Of a DNA stretch of 22,320 nt, positions 1-10,235 are shown one piece after another; the stretch's first letter is position 1; every line of letters starts with the position of its first letter. The DNA comes from Gracilaria vermiculophylla (taxonomy: Eukaryota > Rhodophyta > Florideophyceae > Gracilariales > Gracilariaceae): assembly GCA_019155205.2 (NCBI GenBank), contig JAHNZQ020000172.1, forward strand, positions 958,251-980,570. Reading direction: 5' to 3'. A model generated the notes under the pieces. That model worked only from the letters and a program-made list of their open reading frames with translations. It was not told where the DNA came from and searched no databases. The position numbers and the translations under genes were made by a program.

Positions 1-103
1 CTCGTGTCGACCCTATCAGAGGGCTCTCTCGCTGTGCCACCTCTCATTGAGAGCAAGCTTGAACACCTTGGTGGTGCTTCCGCGACGCGGCTCGTGTCTG
101 TGC

Positions 104-604
104 CACGTTCGTAGTTTGCACTACACTTACTTGGGTAAAACTGTAAAAAATTGCACGGCGTGTCGCTCCACCGCTGTACCCCAGCCTAATTGCAAGGTAT
201 CTATAAGTTCCCTGTCTAAGGAATTCAATGAAGTTCTTTGCATAGATCACCTCTATCTTGATCAGATTCGCTTGAAACACTGTATGGACCTTGTCTCCAG
301 GTTTTCAGCGGCTCATGGTGTCAGTACAGCTACTCTCAAGGATGCGATTTTCGATTTTGAAGCTTGTTGGGTCTCTCAATTTTGGCACCCTAACTCTATT
401 CGTGCGGATACAGCTTTCATGCTCGGTGAGTTCAAGCAGTATACCGAGCAACTGAGAATCCCGCACCTTCCAGTTCCACCTGGATGGCATTTCAAGAATG
501 CAATTGAGTCTAAACATAACATTATTCGAAGCATCTTTCTTCGACTAAAAGAAGCAGCCGGTACCGAGTTCGATCCAACACTCGCAGCATACAAGTCTGT
601 CTAA
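104..604 (+). other. Integrase zinc-binding and DDE core domain within the copia pol pseudogene
   Basis: Residues H, H, C, C at nt 104-163 (CH-x4-H, then NCTAC) form the N-terminal HHCC zinc site. The core follows: IDHLYLD carries the first Asp (codon at 245), SIRADTAF the second (407), and IESKHNIIRS the Glu (503). The D-to-E spacing of 32 residues is close to the usual D,D-35-E. The known function of this family is to insert element cDNA into host DNA. The frame is open from position 2, so the true start lies upstream of the window. The domain ends at TAA 602-604, after which the same frame resumes at once, so this stop is a lesion and not a natural end. Confidence 0.75.
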
Positions 605-1198
605 ATCTCTAACGATCTTTATGACAACGAAATTATGTTTGCCTTCGATTTAGCAAAAGGTTTCTCTAAACCCATTGTCACTGAGCCCATCGACAATGTA
701 ATTCCTGACGATGTTCGCGATGCTCGCGACCAGTTTCAGGCACGTCGCAAACTTGCTCTAATTCTGCGCTCCAAAGCAAATACCGAAGTACCACTCTCGG
801 TTGGAGATCTTGTTGAAGTGTACCAAAAAAGAGATCATGAAAAGAGAGGAAAAGGGACAGAACCCAAACCAGTTACCTCTGTTAACCATGAAGTACGTTT
901 CGTGACTGTCCCCGGCAGACACGGGCGAACGATTAACGTTGCTTTTGAAGACACCCGGACAGCTGTGCGACATAACGGTATCGCACAGATGGTACAAGAT
1001 GGTATGCATCTGATGACTGACATCATACATGATCAATTTATCAGCAGTTCAAATCCCGCTGAAGGAGCAAATGGAGCTTTGGAGAGCTTCAAAGAAGAGC
1101 ATGAACCGGATATTTCTCATGCTCCATCGCCTGATTCTGAAAACAGTGCTGTTGACGCTGACTTTTCAGCTGTATCATCTACAGTGGTGCCTGGAATT

Positions 1199-1342
1199 GG
1201 AGAAAGGGTCTCTGTATTTTGGCCGCTTGAAAATCAGTCCTTTACTGGGACTGTACACTCGGAAGCCGAAGATGGTCGTCAAAACATACATTATGATGAC
1301 GGAGACGTGGAGTGGCTTAACATCTCAAATGAAAGATGGCAA
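1199..1342 (+). other. Tudor-like small beta-barrel module in the copia polyprotein
   Basis: This covers about 48 residues from GERVSVFWPL through HYDDGDVEWLNI to ERWQF. The pattern (G-x-V-x-V-W/F ... G-T-V ... Y-D-D-G-D-x-E-W-L) is that of Tudor-type folds, which in host proteins bind methylated lysine or arginine. Here it lies between the integrase C-terminal region and the start of reverse transcriptase. It follows an acidic, Ser-rich linker (HEPDISHAPSPDSENS, around 1100-1150). A role in steering integration to modified chromatin, like the chromodomains of some Ty3/gypsy integrases, is inference. No aligned family member was checked. Confidence 0.5.
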
Positions 1343-1429
1343 TTTGCCAATGCGCTCGCAGCTAGCTCAATCACTTTTCCCGAAAGTTTAAAACTCACTA
1401 GCAAGAAAAATGAAGTGCTGTTCTCCATG

Positions 1430-2212
1430 GTTGACTACTTTGGTAACAAATCTTTTCTAAAACACCATGTACAGGGTTTTGACCAATACCCATTGGCAAA
1501 CGCAAATAAATTGGAAGAAGAATCATTTTTAAAAACCGTACGTTCAGTAACACATGACAAGATTCCTGCTGGCTCCAACATTATCAGTAGCCACATAATA
1601 TACAAGGTGAAACAAAATGACGATGGATCCCTCAAGCTTATAGCCCGCATCGCCCCCCACGAGAATGAAGATGAATTTAAAAATGATTAAAGAAAAGATT
1701 GTGCGACATGTCCGCCGACGGGACTTCGAATCCTCGAATCGATTGCATCCCTGTATAAATGGAAATTACACAAAGCAGATGTCAAGGCGGCTTTTCTTCA
1801 GACAGGACAAGCCCAAAGAGATGTATACGTTCGACCTCCTAAGGAAAGCTCAATGAAGTCTACACACCTATGGCTACTGTTGACGGCTGCATATGGCCTG
1901 GTCAACGCCAATGCAAAATGGCAAGATCAGTCTGACAACGTAATGCTGGACCTCAGATTCCAGCAATCTGCGCATATACCGTAACTATTCTTTAAGAAAG
2001 AAGGTGGAGGGCTAGTTCTTCTGGTTGCCAGGATTGTAGATGACCTACAAGTTGCTGGTGAAGGTAACCGTGCTGAACTATTCCTAGAAGCATTTGACAA
2101 AAAGTTCATGTTTGGAAATGTCAACCACGGACCTGCCAAACTAAGGTTCTTCGGTATTAATATCATACGGAATACTGATCACACGATCGAGACGGATGCA
2201 GATGACAAAATG
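1430..2212 (+). other. Reverse transcriptase region (RVT_2 type) of the copia pol pseudogene
   Basis: The N-terminal segment around IISSHIIYKVKQNDDGSLKLIARIA matches the copia RT opening (K-V-K ... D-G ... K-A-R). After TAA 1688-1690 the frame continues with the first catalytic segment ADVKAAFLQTG (Asp codon at 1778) and DVYVRPP. After TAA 1982-1984 comes the second catalytic block ARIVDDLQVAG, with the VDD codons at 2036-2044, equivalent to YVDD. The domain copies element RNA into cDNA. Both catalytic blocks survive, but two stops separate them from each other and from the integrase. Confidence 0.8.
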
Positions 2213-2261
2213 TAGGCTGTTGTTGAGCATCCCTTCTCCCGAATGCGTCAAAAAAAATTTT

Positions 2262-3032
2262 GACCAGCCACTCACCAAGATTGAAAAATCAGTACTTGCG
2301 TCCATAAACAGTTTACTTGGATGGATTGGAACGGCAGCGTCCCCGTTTTGCTCATTTTATGCAAGCTATCTCCAAAACAAGGCACCGGAACTAAACGTAT
2401 GCCACCTTGTTGAACAGGTCAACATTGTTCGGAAGTTGAAAAAGATCGGAACCACCATTCCACATCAGAGACCAGCATATAAAGAAGATTACCAACTCCG
2501 CGTTTTGATTTTTGCTGATGCATCACGTATTGATGAATGTGGACAACTTGGGGTTCTAACTGGTCTTCTAATTGGCAAAATGAAGAAGAACGCAATCTAT
2601 CACATTGTGTCGTGGACGTCTCACAAGGCCAAGCGTCCTGTGAAAAGTGTACCAGCAGCAGAAATATTTGCAGCTGCCAAAGAAATAGATGAAGGTAAGA
2701 CTGTCGCTATGGCCTACTCTGAGCTTTTTGATGTGGAAATCAAGATTCGGGTGCTTGTTGATTCCAAAGATTTATTTACTTCGCTATCCACGCAGAATAA
2801 TTCTATTGATAATTTCATTCGTGGTGATGTCGGATGTATTCGCTTTGAATTCCAGACTGGTGCTGTTGATGAAATGTCATGGATTCCCGGTCGAATTAGT
2901 TTAGCCGATCCGATGACGAAGAATGACAGTAGCATAACTGATGCCCTTCAACTTATTCTTTTCTCAGGAAGACTCTTCATCGACTTTGAGGAGCTAGCTG
3001 AGACAAAGAGTTCCCAGAAAAACTTTGGCTGA
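2262..3032 (+). other. RNase H region of the copia pol pseudogene
   Basis: After the frameshift the frame opens with FDQPLTKIEKSVLASINSLLGW, the conserved RT/RNase H connector. The RNase H acidic residues are visible: FADAS (Asp at 2517), AAEIF (Glu at 2661), VLVDSKDL (Asp at 2760) and LADPMTK (Asp at 2907). The last is the near-invariant A-D-x-x-T-K tail of copia RNase H. The stretch between the first Asp and the Glu (ECGQLGVLTGLLIGKMKK) lacks the classic S-T-S-G-Y motif, so this is a divergent copia lineage. TGA 3030-3032 is probably the natural stop. Confidence 0.75.
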
Positions 3033-3043
3033 AAGGAGAGGAA
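3031..3043 (+). other. Candidate polypurine tract of the left copia element
   Basis: A 13-nt all-purine run (GAAAGGAGAGGAA) overlaps the pol stop codon. A plus-strand primer of this kind is expected just before the 3' LTR of an LTR retrotransposon. No 3' LTR could be delimited, because its partner LTR is outside the window. Confidence 0.35.
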
Positions 3044-4491
3044 TATGAATACGACCGCTCCTCAAGTTCTTGTAATCACTTCTTGGCGTCCCGTCATTTA
3101 TAAGGTCATGTAATATTTAGTGGCGTTCACTTACGCTTCGCTCGCCTACTCACCTTGCAGCCTACATATAATCCTATGTGACTTTGTAAATGCGGGAGAG
3201 ACGTCAGGATCTCAACAAACCGGTGTACTCAGTTTTACATCTTTATCGTTCAAACTGTATCGACAAGCTCGACCCCTTTACTCGTTCTGATACCATCCTT
3301 AAAGAGGAACTTTGACCGCAAATACCATTCTGGGCGTTTCCCAAAAAATCTCTCGCAACTGGCTATCTTATGCCTGGGGACCAGTCAATATCATCCTCCT
3401 CGCTTTGGTCCCTTGCTTTGAATCCTTCTGACTTTCTGAGATGATGCTGAGTTTGGAATGAAAGGCCAATCCCATCATACAGTCTAGCTCAGACAACGTG
3501 CTCAGTTTCTTAAGAGGCTTTACCATGTACTACTCAGCCAATAAGAATAGTAGCGTCGTTTATCCGATTGTGGCCTTGAACGGACCTTCTGTTTTTCTGC
3601 AAAAATCAAGATCTTCGACTGATGTTGAAGTCGCATGCTCCCTCTTATTCAACGCCGTTGCCACTTCTCGCATTACTTTGGATATCCACTCTATGAATGT
3701 AGAGCTTACTTCATAAGCAGTATTCTCAGCTTTAGCCATGAATACCGAGACGCATGTCGTCTTTGAAGATGTATGATGGTTGAAATGGGGTGGCGCAAGA
3801 GAATCAGTGTGCAATGGAGAAGAGCGTCTTGTCCCTCTCACTGGCCAGGCCGCTTCATGGAACGCCGAAAAAAAGCGAGATGGAATTTGTCATATGAAAC
3901 AAAAACAAGATGTTCACCAGCATGATGATGATACCTTAGCGTGTACCACTTCTGGTTGCCCAAAAAAAGGTGCATTGTGCTGCTCGCGGAAAAACTGCCG
4001 CTTGTTTAAAGCCGTATGGCACTCTAGAACAGGTCAATCATGGAGTGGCAAGAATTACTCTACAGCGCTACATCGCTTCAATAACGTGCATCCGGATCGA
4101 GAAGTGAACGTGGACCGCACCACAAACCGTGTTTCGGAACAAAGCCGTACGCCGGGGCCAGACGGCGCGACGTTGGCCGCCGAGCGCCGGGGAAGCGCGA
4201 CGGAGGATGGCGTGAAGCATACAATGTGCATTCCACAGAGAACGCGTAGCCGGGCATTTGGTTGTTTCCAGACCGTCGCAGAAGATGAGCGAGTCCGTTA
4301 CAGTGGGTGAGCCACTTTGATTTTCAGTCACTCCTACACGTAGGCACATGTGCACGAAGTACGCCAGCTTGCTCGACGCGCCTTGCGCCACGCAGGACGT
4401 GCCGCGCGCTTGGCGCGTCCCATTTCGTCGAACTCAAAAGAGAAATGATCCCCGTATACCGTCATCGTCCTCGGCGTTGATGGCGCCGCCA
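3044..4491. other. Intergenic: possible 3' LTR remnant, then upstream region of the CCCH gene; no supportable gene
   Basis: The first several hundred bases follow the copia RNase H and would be where its 3' LTR lies, but no TG...CA boundary can be shown without a second copy. Short ORFs on both strands (for example 3560-3841 minus and 3780-4310 plus) lack recognisable motifs and mostly lack ATG starts. From about 4130 the sequence turns GC-rich, continuous with the 5' flank of the zinc-finger gene, and probably carries its promoter. No clear TATA box was found. Confidence 0.4.
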
Positions 4492-4545
4492 CCACTGTTA
4501 CCAAGTGCCCGCCGCCACTGTTACCAAGTACCCACCGCCACTGTT
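4492..4545 (+). repeat. 23-bp tandem repeat (about 2.4 copies) just upstream of the CCCH start codon
   Basis: Three copies begin at 4492, 4515 and 4538, each opening with CCACTGTT. The first two are nearly identical across 23 bp and the third is partial. Because 23 is not a multiple of three, the copies would be read in three different frames if the upstream ATGs (4348 or 4480) were used. This argues that the segment is 5' UTR and that translation starts at 4558. Confidence 0.8.
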
Positions 4546-4557
4546 GAAGAAATTGCA

Positions 4558-5031
4558 ATGTCTTCATCGGACGATGTATTCCCTCCTTTCTCCGCGTGTT
4601 CGCGTCCTTTGCCGCCGCAGTCGCGTTGCCCACGGCCCCCCCCCGGTGCCGCCGCCGCGCACAATCCGCTATACAAAACCGAGCTGTGCCGCCACTTCGT
4701 TCACAACCTTCCGTGCAAATACGCATCAAAGTGCCAATTCGCGCATGGACCCCACGAGCTGCGGCCGGTGCAGCTGCACCCGCAGTTTAAGACCAAATAC
4801 TGCCGCAACTATATCACCACCGGCGCATGTCCTTACGGTGCGCTTTGCAACTTTTTGCATGGAGAAAATGACCCGCTGCGCCATGGCCTACCGCCTAGCT
4901 CACCACCACCGCACCTCACTGAGCATAGAACCGACCCGCTGCCCGTTGCCGCCAGATCGCACCGCTTGAAGCAGCCGCCTTTGCCGCAGTTTCTGTGGTC
5001 GTTGCCCTTTTCGCAATCATCTTGTAACTAG
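4558..5031 (+). CDS. Tandem CCCH zinc-finger RNA-binding protein, TIS11/ZFP36-like
   Basis: A 157-residue protein with two canonical fingers. Finger 1 is C44-x8-C53-x5-C59-x3-H63, led by YKTEL. Finger 2 is C82-x8-C91-x5-C97-x3-H101, led by FKTKY. The 18-residue linker is the tristetraprolin spacing. Proteins of this family bind AU-rich elements in mRNA 3' UTRs and recruit deadenylation machinery, acting in cytoplasm and nucleus; this is family knowledge, not shown here. The N-terminus is Ser/Asp- then Pro-rich and includes PRPPPG. The C-terminus is Pro-rich and ends in a hydrophobic LPQFLWSLPF patch that could be a corepressor-binding motif (inference). ATG 4558 was chosen because it has a purine at -3 and because a 23-bp tandem repeat upstream scrambles the frame. 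In-frame ATGs at 4348 and 4480 would give 227 or 183 residues. No intron is evident. Stop is TAG 5029-5031. Confidence 0.85.
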   Translation: MSSSDDVFPPFSACSRPLPPQSRCPRPPPGAAAAHNPLYKTELCRHFVHNLPCKYASKCQFAHGPHELRPVQLHPQFKTKYCRNYITTGACPYGALCNFLHGENDPLRHGLPPSSPPPHLTEHRTDPLPVAARSHRLKQPPLPQFLWSLPFSQSSCN

Positions 5032-8000
5032 ATCTTCCCTGTATCATGTATCCTATATGTAATCGAATTGGTAGATATGTCTGGTAAACAACAATCCTTC
5101 TTCTTTCCTTTTCTTCGACCATAATCAAACCCCCTGCTGGCCCCTTCGCTGGCCGTCGCTCCACCGTTCGGGCTTCGCCCGGTACCATCACAGCGTCCAG
5201 ATATGGTATTGAACCACAGCCCTAACCCACGCTGCTATGCGTTCTTCCGTTTCGGCTTCAGCTTGACTCCCATGAGTCTCTCCGTGAAGAAGGCGTGTAT
5301 TGTCTCATCGTTTTTTCCTTATGTTCTGCATCCCTGCACACCCTTCCTTACATCCCTAGGCCCTTGTTACTTGTCCGTGGTATCTTCAACATGAAAAGCG
5401 TCTTAAGGAGTAAAGTCTGATATTCATGGTCGTGTAACTTTCATCGTATGCATGTTGTCTTCCATGTCATATCGCAACGGAACATCAGATCGTCTCGCTG
5501 CTCGCGAGACCTCGAAACTTCTGTTTGTGCTGCATTTTAATCCATCTTGGCAAGGTATCATTCCAAGGTCCATGTCGTCTTGCGTATGTATTCGTTTATG
5601 ATAAAGTTTTCTTTGTGGTATTCAGGTAATAATCACCAGAATTCTAAGCTTCTTTCGCAAGTCAATACCGTCCTAATGCAATTTTCCTTCCAAATGTCCA
5701 CTCTTTGTCCTCCGTCTCTCAATGTCTCATGTGAAACAGGGTTACACCCATTTATGATTTCCTATCTCAATATTTCTACCGTGCTTTTTCGCACCCGCTC
5801 GTCGAAAAGTACTCGGTTTGCTCCTCCTGACTCTTATTCCATGACTGGCGTTTTACCATTTCAACTACAGAAAGCCGCCCAAGACTGTTGTCAAGTCCGT
5901 GTCCTTGACTATTTTGGTTCCCGAACACACCAGCATATTCACATCTGCAAAACATAAGCTTTGCTATTCGCACGAAAAATGTTGTTGGTTTTGGAAAGGT
6001 CAATTGTATATTCTCCTGGAGACCTATTGAAATTGTTGCTTGAAATAAGGCCCCTTTCTTCCGAGAGAAAAGCATACGGGTTCTATTGGGCAGTCATGTA
6101 CCAGACAAAAGGTACACATCGTGCCATCACGTAGACTTTTCTGCATTCATGATTCCTTTTTATACTCGGCCGTCGCGTCTCACACATGATGTTTTCTCTG
6201 GCTCACCATCCCTACAGTAACAAAGCTACCGGTCCTTTGCCGGAGAAGGGGCGTTGGCATTCATGTCAGGATTTCATAGTGTATTGATTCAGTTGTGTTC
6301 GAAAGCCATGGAATAGCATGAACATCACGCAACTTCTAACCCCATGTGTATGCTACACGACCTGTCTATTACTTCACCCTAACGTTTTGAGTGTAAATGC
6401 AATGAAGAAGACTTACGGAGTTAGTTTGTTATCGGTAGCACAATCTTTGAAAACCCCGTCCCATGGTCAGTAACACAGTACATCTCCCGCGTTCTGTAAT
6501 TTGACGAGCGAAGGAGAATGACTTGGCACAAATCCTCGGTAAACGGAAAATATCGTTCTTGCGCACGGACGATTTCAAGACTGCAATCCAGAAAAACCAT
6601 CCAAAAAGTCATATAAATGCAAAAACTTGCCAACTCTTGTGTTGCTCAACAAGTGTATCGAGACCTTATTGAAAAGTACGACTGAGCAGCACTTTTTCAA
6701 GCCTTGACAAAAGCCTATCTTTTCGTGAAAGAGATTTGCATCAACGCAGCTCTGCATGCATACGGGATTTCCTCTTTGATTGCCACGAAAAGCTCTGCGT
6801 GGAATACATGAGGCTTTTAGATGCGTTAAAAAGGAAGACAGTGCCATAGAAGGCCATGCAGGAGAAGGGTTATCGATTTTTTTGATGGATTTTGTTTCGG
6901 CGAACGTCTCGATGCAAACAATCAGAAAGTTCCAGATGTGTTGAGAGATTTGAATTTCATGGTGTTCAATATTTTGTAATTTGATTGCTGGAAGGTGAAG
7001 AAAGGGAGACGTGGAGGCACGCGTTGTACGGTAATGCCATTTATTATGATAAGGTTCTCGGGCGACAGTGAAATACGTGGTATCGCAAGATATGGAAAAA
7101 CGGTTGTGTACAAAAAAGCCAGATAGCAACCGGTTCGTAGTTGGTAAGATTGCAACTTTGATCCACGCCAGAAACTACGTACAGTCAAAGAGAGAAGAAA
7201 GCAGGATTTGTAATATCTACTTGTTCAGTTTGCCTCTGCCAACTTGAGTGTGTGACGCTTGTCCAATTGAAAACAATATCAAGGATAGTAATGACGTACA
7301 TTTTACAGAATGACAGTCTACCAACCACCAGTCTACTCTGAACAAATTACAGCATGAGACGTAATGATCTCTATTGCAAGGCTGCGTATTTGTGTTAAAC
7401 ATCCCCAGTGACTCACAAGCTCAAGTAGTTGGTTTGGAAGCCATCATTCCTTAGCCAAAAGACTGTACCAAGACCACATGTTTTGTTCATGTGTCGTATG
7501 TGAAGCAAACATTGCACCTTGGTGAAAAGTTGGCGATGCCAAGCGAGCATTCAATTTTCGGGGATCCCTTTTCATCGGTCGCAACAGATTTTGCAGATGA
7601 GTCTTTTTGCTAAAGGAGAAATTACTAATGGTGCAAACGCAGTTTCGATGGTTTAGGTGAACCGTTTTACCATATCAACTAAGTCCATACAAATTTCAAA
7701 AACGGCTGTCACATGTCTCACAAATAAGTTAGCCAGCACTCGTGTGCTATTTTTGTTTTTTAACCAGACCCATAGCGATAAAACAAGAAAGACAACAGAA
7801 AGGATGCCAAACCCATTTTAACATGAATGAAATTGTATAGTGAAACACATCCTGAATTATGAGGATCTAAGGCTCGAGAACTTTGATATCTCTGACCACA
7901 TTGAACACAAGTTTAGCGGCTAGTTTCCCCATTTAGATGCCGAAAGCAGTGATTGTTAAAAACGTTCATGCTGTCGAATATCCTGAAGCGATGGAAACAT

Positions 8001-9798
8001 CTGAGTTTATTTGACTACTGGTTCAAAGCCGAGCTAGCGTGCATGCGCTTATGAGAAGTTCTTCCAATAATTGCCATCGCCGATTGTATGAGATCATGTT
8101 CTTACGCCCCCGGCCGGCGTCTGGACAGTGGGACAATAGAGAGTACCACCGGAAATTGGCTTCGCTACTTGAGAAGCGTACATCGTATTCTTAAGACCTC
8201 CAATTTGCCTTCTAACGTGGTGGATCGTTCCAGCACCTCAGACCGAGGACGGTCGAAGGAAATAATCAGAAAAAGACAGAATAAAAACCCGACTCCAGTT
8301 CTACTCATATGAAGTCGAAGGCAACCTTGGAAAAAAAACTCCAAGATCCATGCGCGTACTACTTCGCCTGCGTGCCCGCGACTCTTGTGCTGAACAACTG
8401 ATCATCAACATGTTGTTTGGATAATTGCGAGCGCTTTCGATGAGGATAAGGTACGAGAGTGGCCAGCGCCTTCGGTGGCGTTAGAAACTGATTGCTCGAG
8501 CCGAGAGGAGAAGATGTTTTCGACGTCACAGAGGTTCTTGGTTTTTCTTACTTTTTCGTTGTCTAGGTGCTGTTGTTGAGGATTTAACGAAGTGCATCCT
8601 GGCTAAGCCAGAAAGAAAATAGATTTATACACGTTTCAAAGGGCGCATTCTGATAGACTATTCTCGACGTTTTCCAGCTTGACGTAGATTCATGTCTTCA
8701 ACGGGATGAAAGGGATAGGCGCGCAATGTGTTTTAAGTATACGCATGGAGCTCCCATATGGCAAGGAATCATAATGTTTCTGTCAAATATTTCTATGAAA
8801 TGTAGACCATTTCTGAAAAACAAAAATTAATTCAAAAGTTTTCACTTTCCAAGCGTTGCTTTCTTTGAAGCAGTCCAGACGTAGTTCCATGGCCAAACCA
8901 CAAGAAGGAATGTCGCAGTCATCCTTTTTTCGCAAAAACTCGCACTGAAAAAATGCGGCAATATTTTTCTGATAGGAAGGGCATTTTACTAGAATTTGAA
9001 ACAATATTTTCAGACTCTGAAAATTGAAGTAGCTCTGAAAGCATTATGCCTCGATTTCAACCCTTTCAAAACTATTCAATCGTTTAATGCCCTGTATGGT
9101 TCTTTTTGAGATTTCAAATGCATATAATTCTCCAAAATACCTCTTGGTGAGATGTTCTAATCTTTTTGTTCGTCTCGTGTAGGTTTATAATTCAATACTT
9201 GTTATTGTATAATATTCCAAGCCACGATGTTTAGACCCAAATAAGGAGATAATTACATCTTTAGAAGAAAAATTACAACCAAGAAGATTTCAAAACTACT
9301 TTTCCGACAGATATACGTTATTCCTCGCTGGTTTAAAGAAAAACAATTGGTAGCCATTGGATTCTTAAAAAAAATCAATTCTTGCGTTTACAGTTGAATG
9401 ACATTTAAATTGAAAAACAATTTTCAAGATACTCTAACTTTGAACATTATAACATATTGAACTAGGTCAGTGCTTATGAATGGTAAAAGTAATTTGAAAC
9501 CTGCATTTTAACCTGAGACTCAATAACTATTTGGGTCTCCAGAGCATGTAATCACCCCATTTTACCATCATTACCTAAAACTGAATTAAGATATTTTTAT
9601 TTACAATGAGAGTGGATGGGCAAGGCCTAGGGAGAAACCTTTCTGAAATAAATAAAAATCGGTGGCCGGAATTATTATCAATTCATGCACATCAACTATG
9701 ATAGAAACGCAGACGTTCTAGTCGGCGTTGATGGCATGGTTTGCAACATGAAAGGTACTAACATAATGGTATTATGTTTCACGAGAAGACGCCATATA
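5032..9798. other. Long intergenic spacer, no supportable gene
   Basis: About 4.8 kb with only short, motif-free ORFs on both strands (the largest is 184 codons, minus strand, 6575-7129, with no recognisable domain). Composition drifts from moderately AT-rich near the CCCH gene to clearly AT-rich beyond about 8700. A T/C-rich stretch at 5095-5120 may belong to the CCCH 3' region. I see no tRNA, no long tandem array and no transposase motif. A 19-nt segment at 7612-7630 matches 18 of 19 bases of the repeat at 18465-18495, which is too short to interpret. Confidence 0.45.
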
Positions 9799-9805
9799 AA
9801 GTCTG

Positions 9806-9823
9806 TTTCAAAAGTATAGGACA
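9806..9823 (+). repeat. Left outer terminal inverted repeat of the mariner-like element
   Basis: TTTCAAAAGTATAGGACA here is an exact 18-nt reverse complement of 10966-10983. TA lies 7-8 bases outside the start of the common GTTTC core, as on the right side. Confidence 0.8.
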
Positions 9824-9907
9824 CCTGGCATTTTGATGCAAATCATTGTTTTTAGTACTGTAGTGCTACGAAAATTAGTTTTCAAAAAACTTCAAGTTTA
9901 AAAACCA

Positions 9908-9930
9908 TTTCAAAATTATAGGACATTTCC
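9908..9930 (+). repeat. Second (inner) left copy of the mariner-like terminus
   Basis: A 23-nt segment matches the right terminus (10961-10983, reverse complement) at 22 of 23 positions. It extends further inward (ATTTCC) than the outer copy does. It is therefore either the true left end or an inner direct repeat of an IR/DR-type terminus. Confidence 0.75.
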
Positions 9931-10192
9931 CTTTCAACCTTCATTTTGCCTTCTCCAGTAGATGATTTTCGCTTTTGTGTACCAAATAATACCAATTCAA
10001 CGCTTTTGCATCCCGTTTTTCTAACGTCCCATATTAATATATTCATAGTTTTCGCGCTATTTCCAATACTTTTCTTTTAATCAAAACCTGTTCAGAATGG
10101 CCTTTAATGGCCATAAATCATTCTAACGAGTACAGATTATTCGTTTTCAAGAGGGTTGAAGTAAATCTAACGCGTGAGTAATTGCGTGGAAT

Positions 10193-10235
10193 TAGTCTAT
10201 AGCAAGCGGAGAACGTTTTCCCTTGCTATAGACTA
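10193..10235. repeat. Large palindrome (hairpin) inside the mariner-like element
   Basis: TAGTCTATAGCAAG at 10193-10206 pairs perfectly with CTTGCTATAGACTA at 10222-10235. Between them GGAGAAC (10208-10214) pairs with GTTTTCC (10215-10221) with one G-T pair, leaving one bulged C and no loop. The 43-nt unit can fold almost completely on itself. Confidence 0.85.

Larger units (their letters stand above)
2..3032 (+). pseudogene. Degenerate Ty1/copia-type retrotransposon pol (IN-Tudor-like-RT-RNase H), 5' end outside window
   Basis: One reading frame (frame 2) runs from the window edge to about 2260 and switches to frame 3 until the stop at 3030-3032. In order it shows an integrase zinc-binding H-H-C-C set (nt 104-163), an integrase core, a Tudor-like module, a reverse transcriptase and an RNase H, which is the Ty1/copia domain order. 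The frame is broken by TAA at 602-604, TAA at 1688-1690, TAA at 1982-1984 and TAG at 2213-2215. A net +1 shift lies at the A8/T4 run at about 2250-2261, after which LDQPLT-like RNase H-leading sequence continues. The TAA at 1982 follows IP and precedes LFFKK, as expected if a CAA/CAG codon mutated. No gag, protease or 5' LTR is in the window. The element cannot encode a full polyprotein, so it is a fossil unless the stops are sequencing errors. Confidence 0.88.

Noticed and set aside
3287..3296. TGGTATCAGA on the minus strand, resembling the plant-type copia primer site
   Set aside because: Only 10 nt, wrong strand relative to the neighbouring + strand copia fossil, and no LTR boundary adjoins it.
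3780..4310. Open frame with several cysteines upstream of the CCCH gene
   Set aside because: Begins with TTG, no recognised domain, and composition changes mid-frame; could be chance or a decayed fragment.
6575..7129. 184-codon minus-strand frame
   Set aside because: No domain, no conserved motif, overlapped by another frame of similar quality; not distinguishable from chance.
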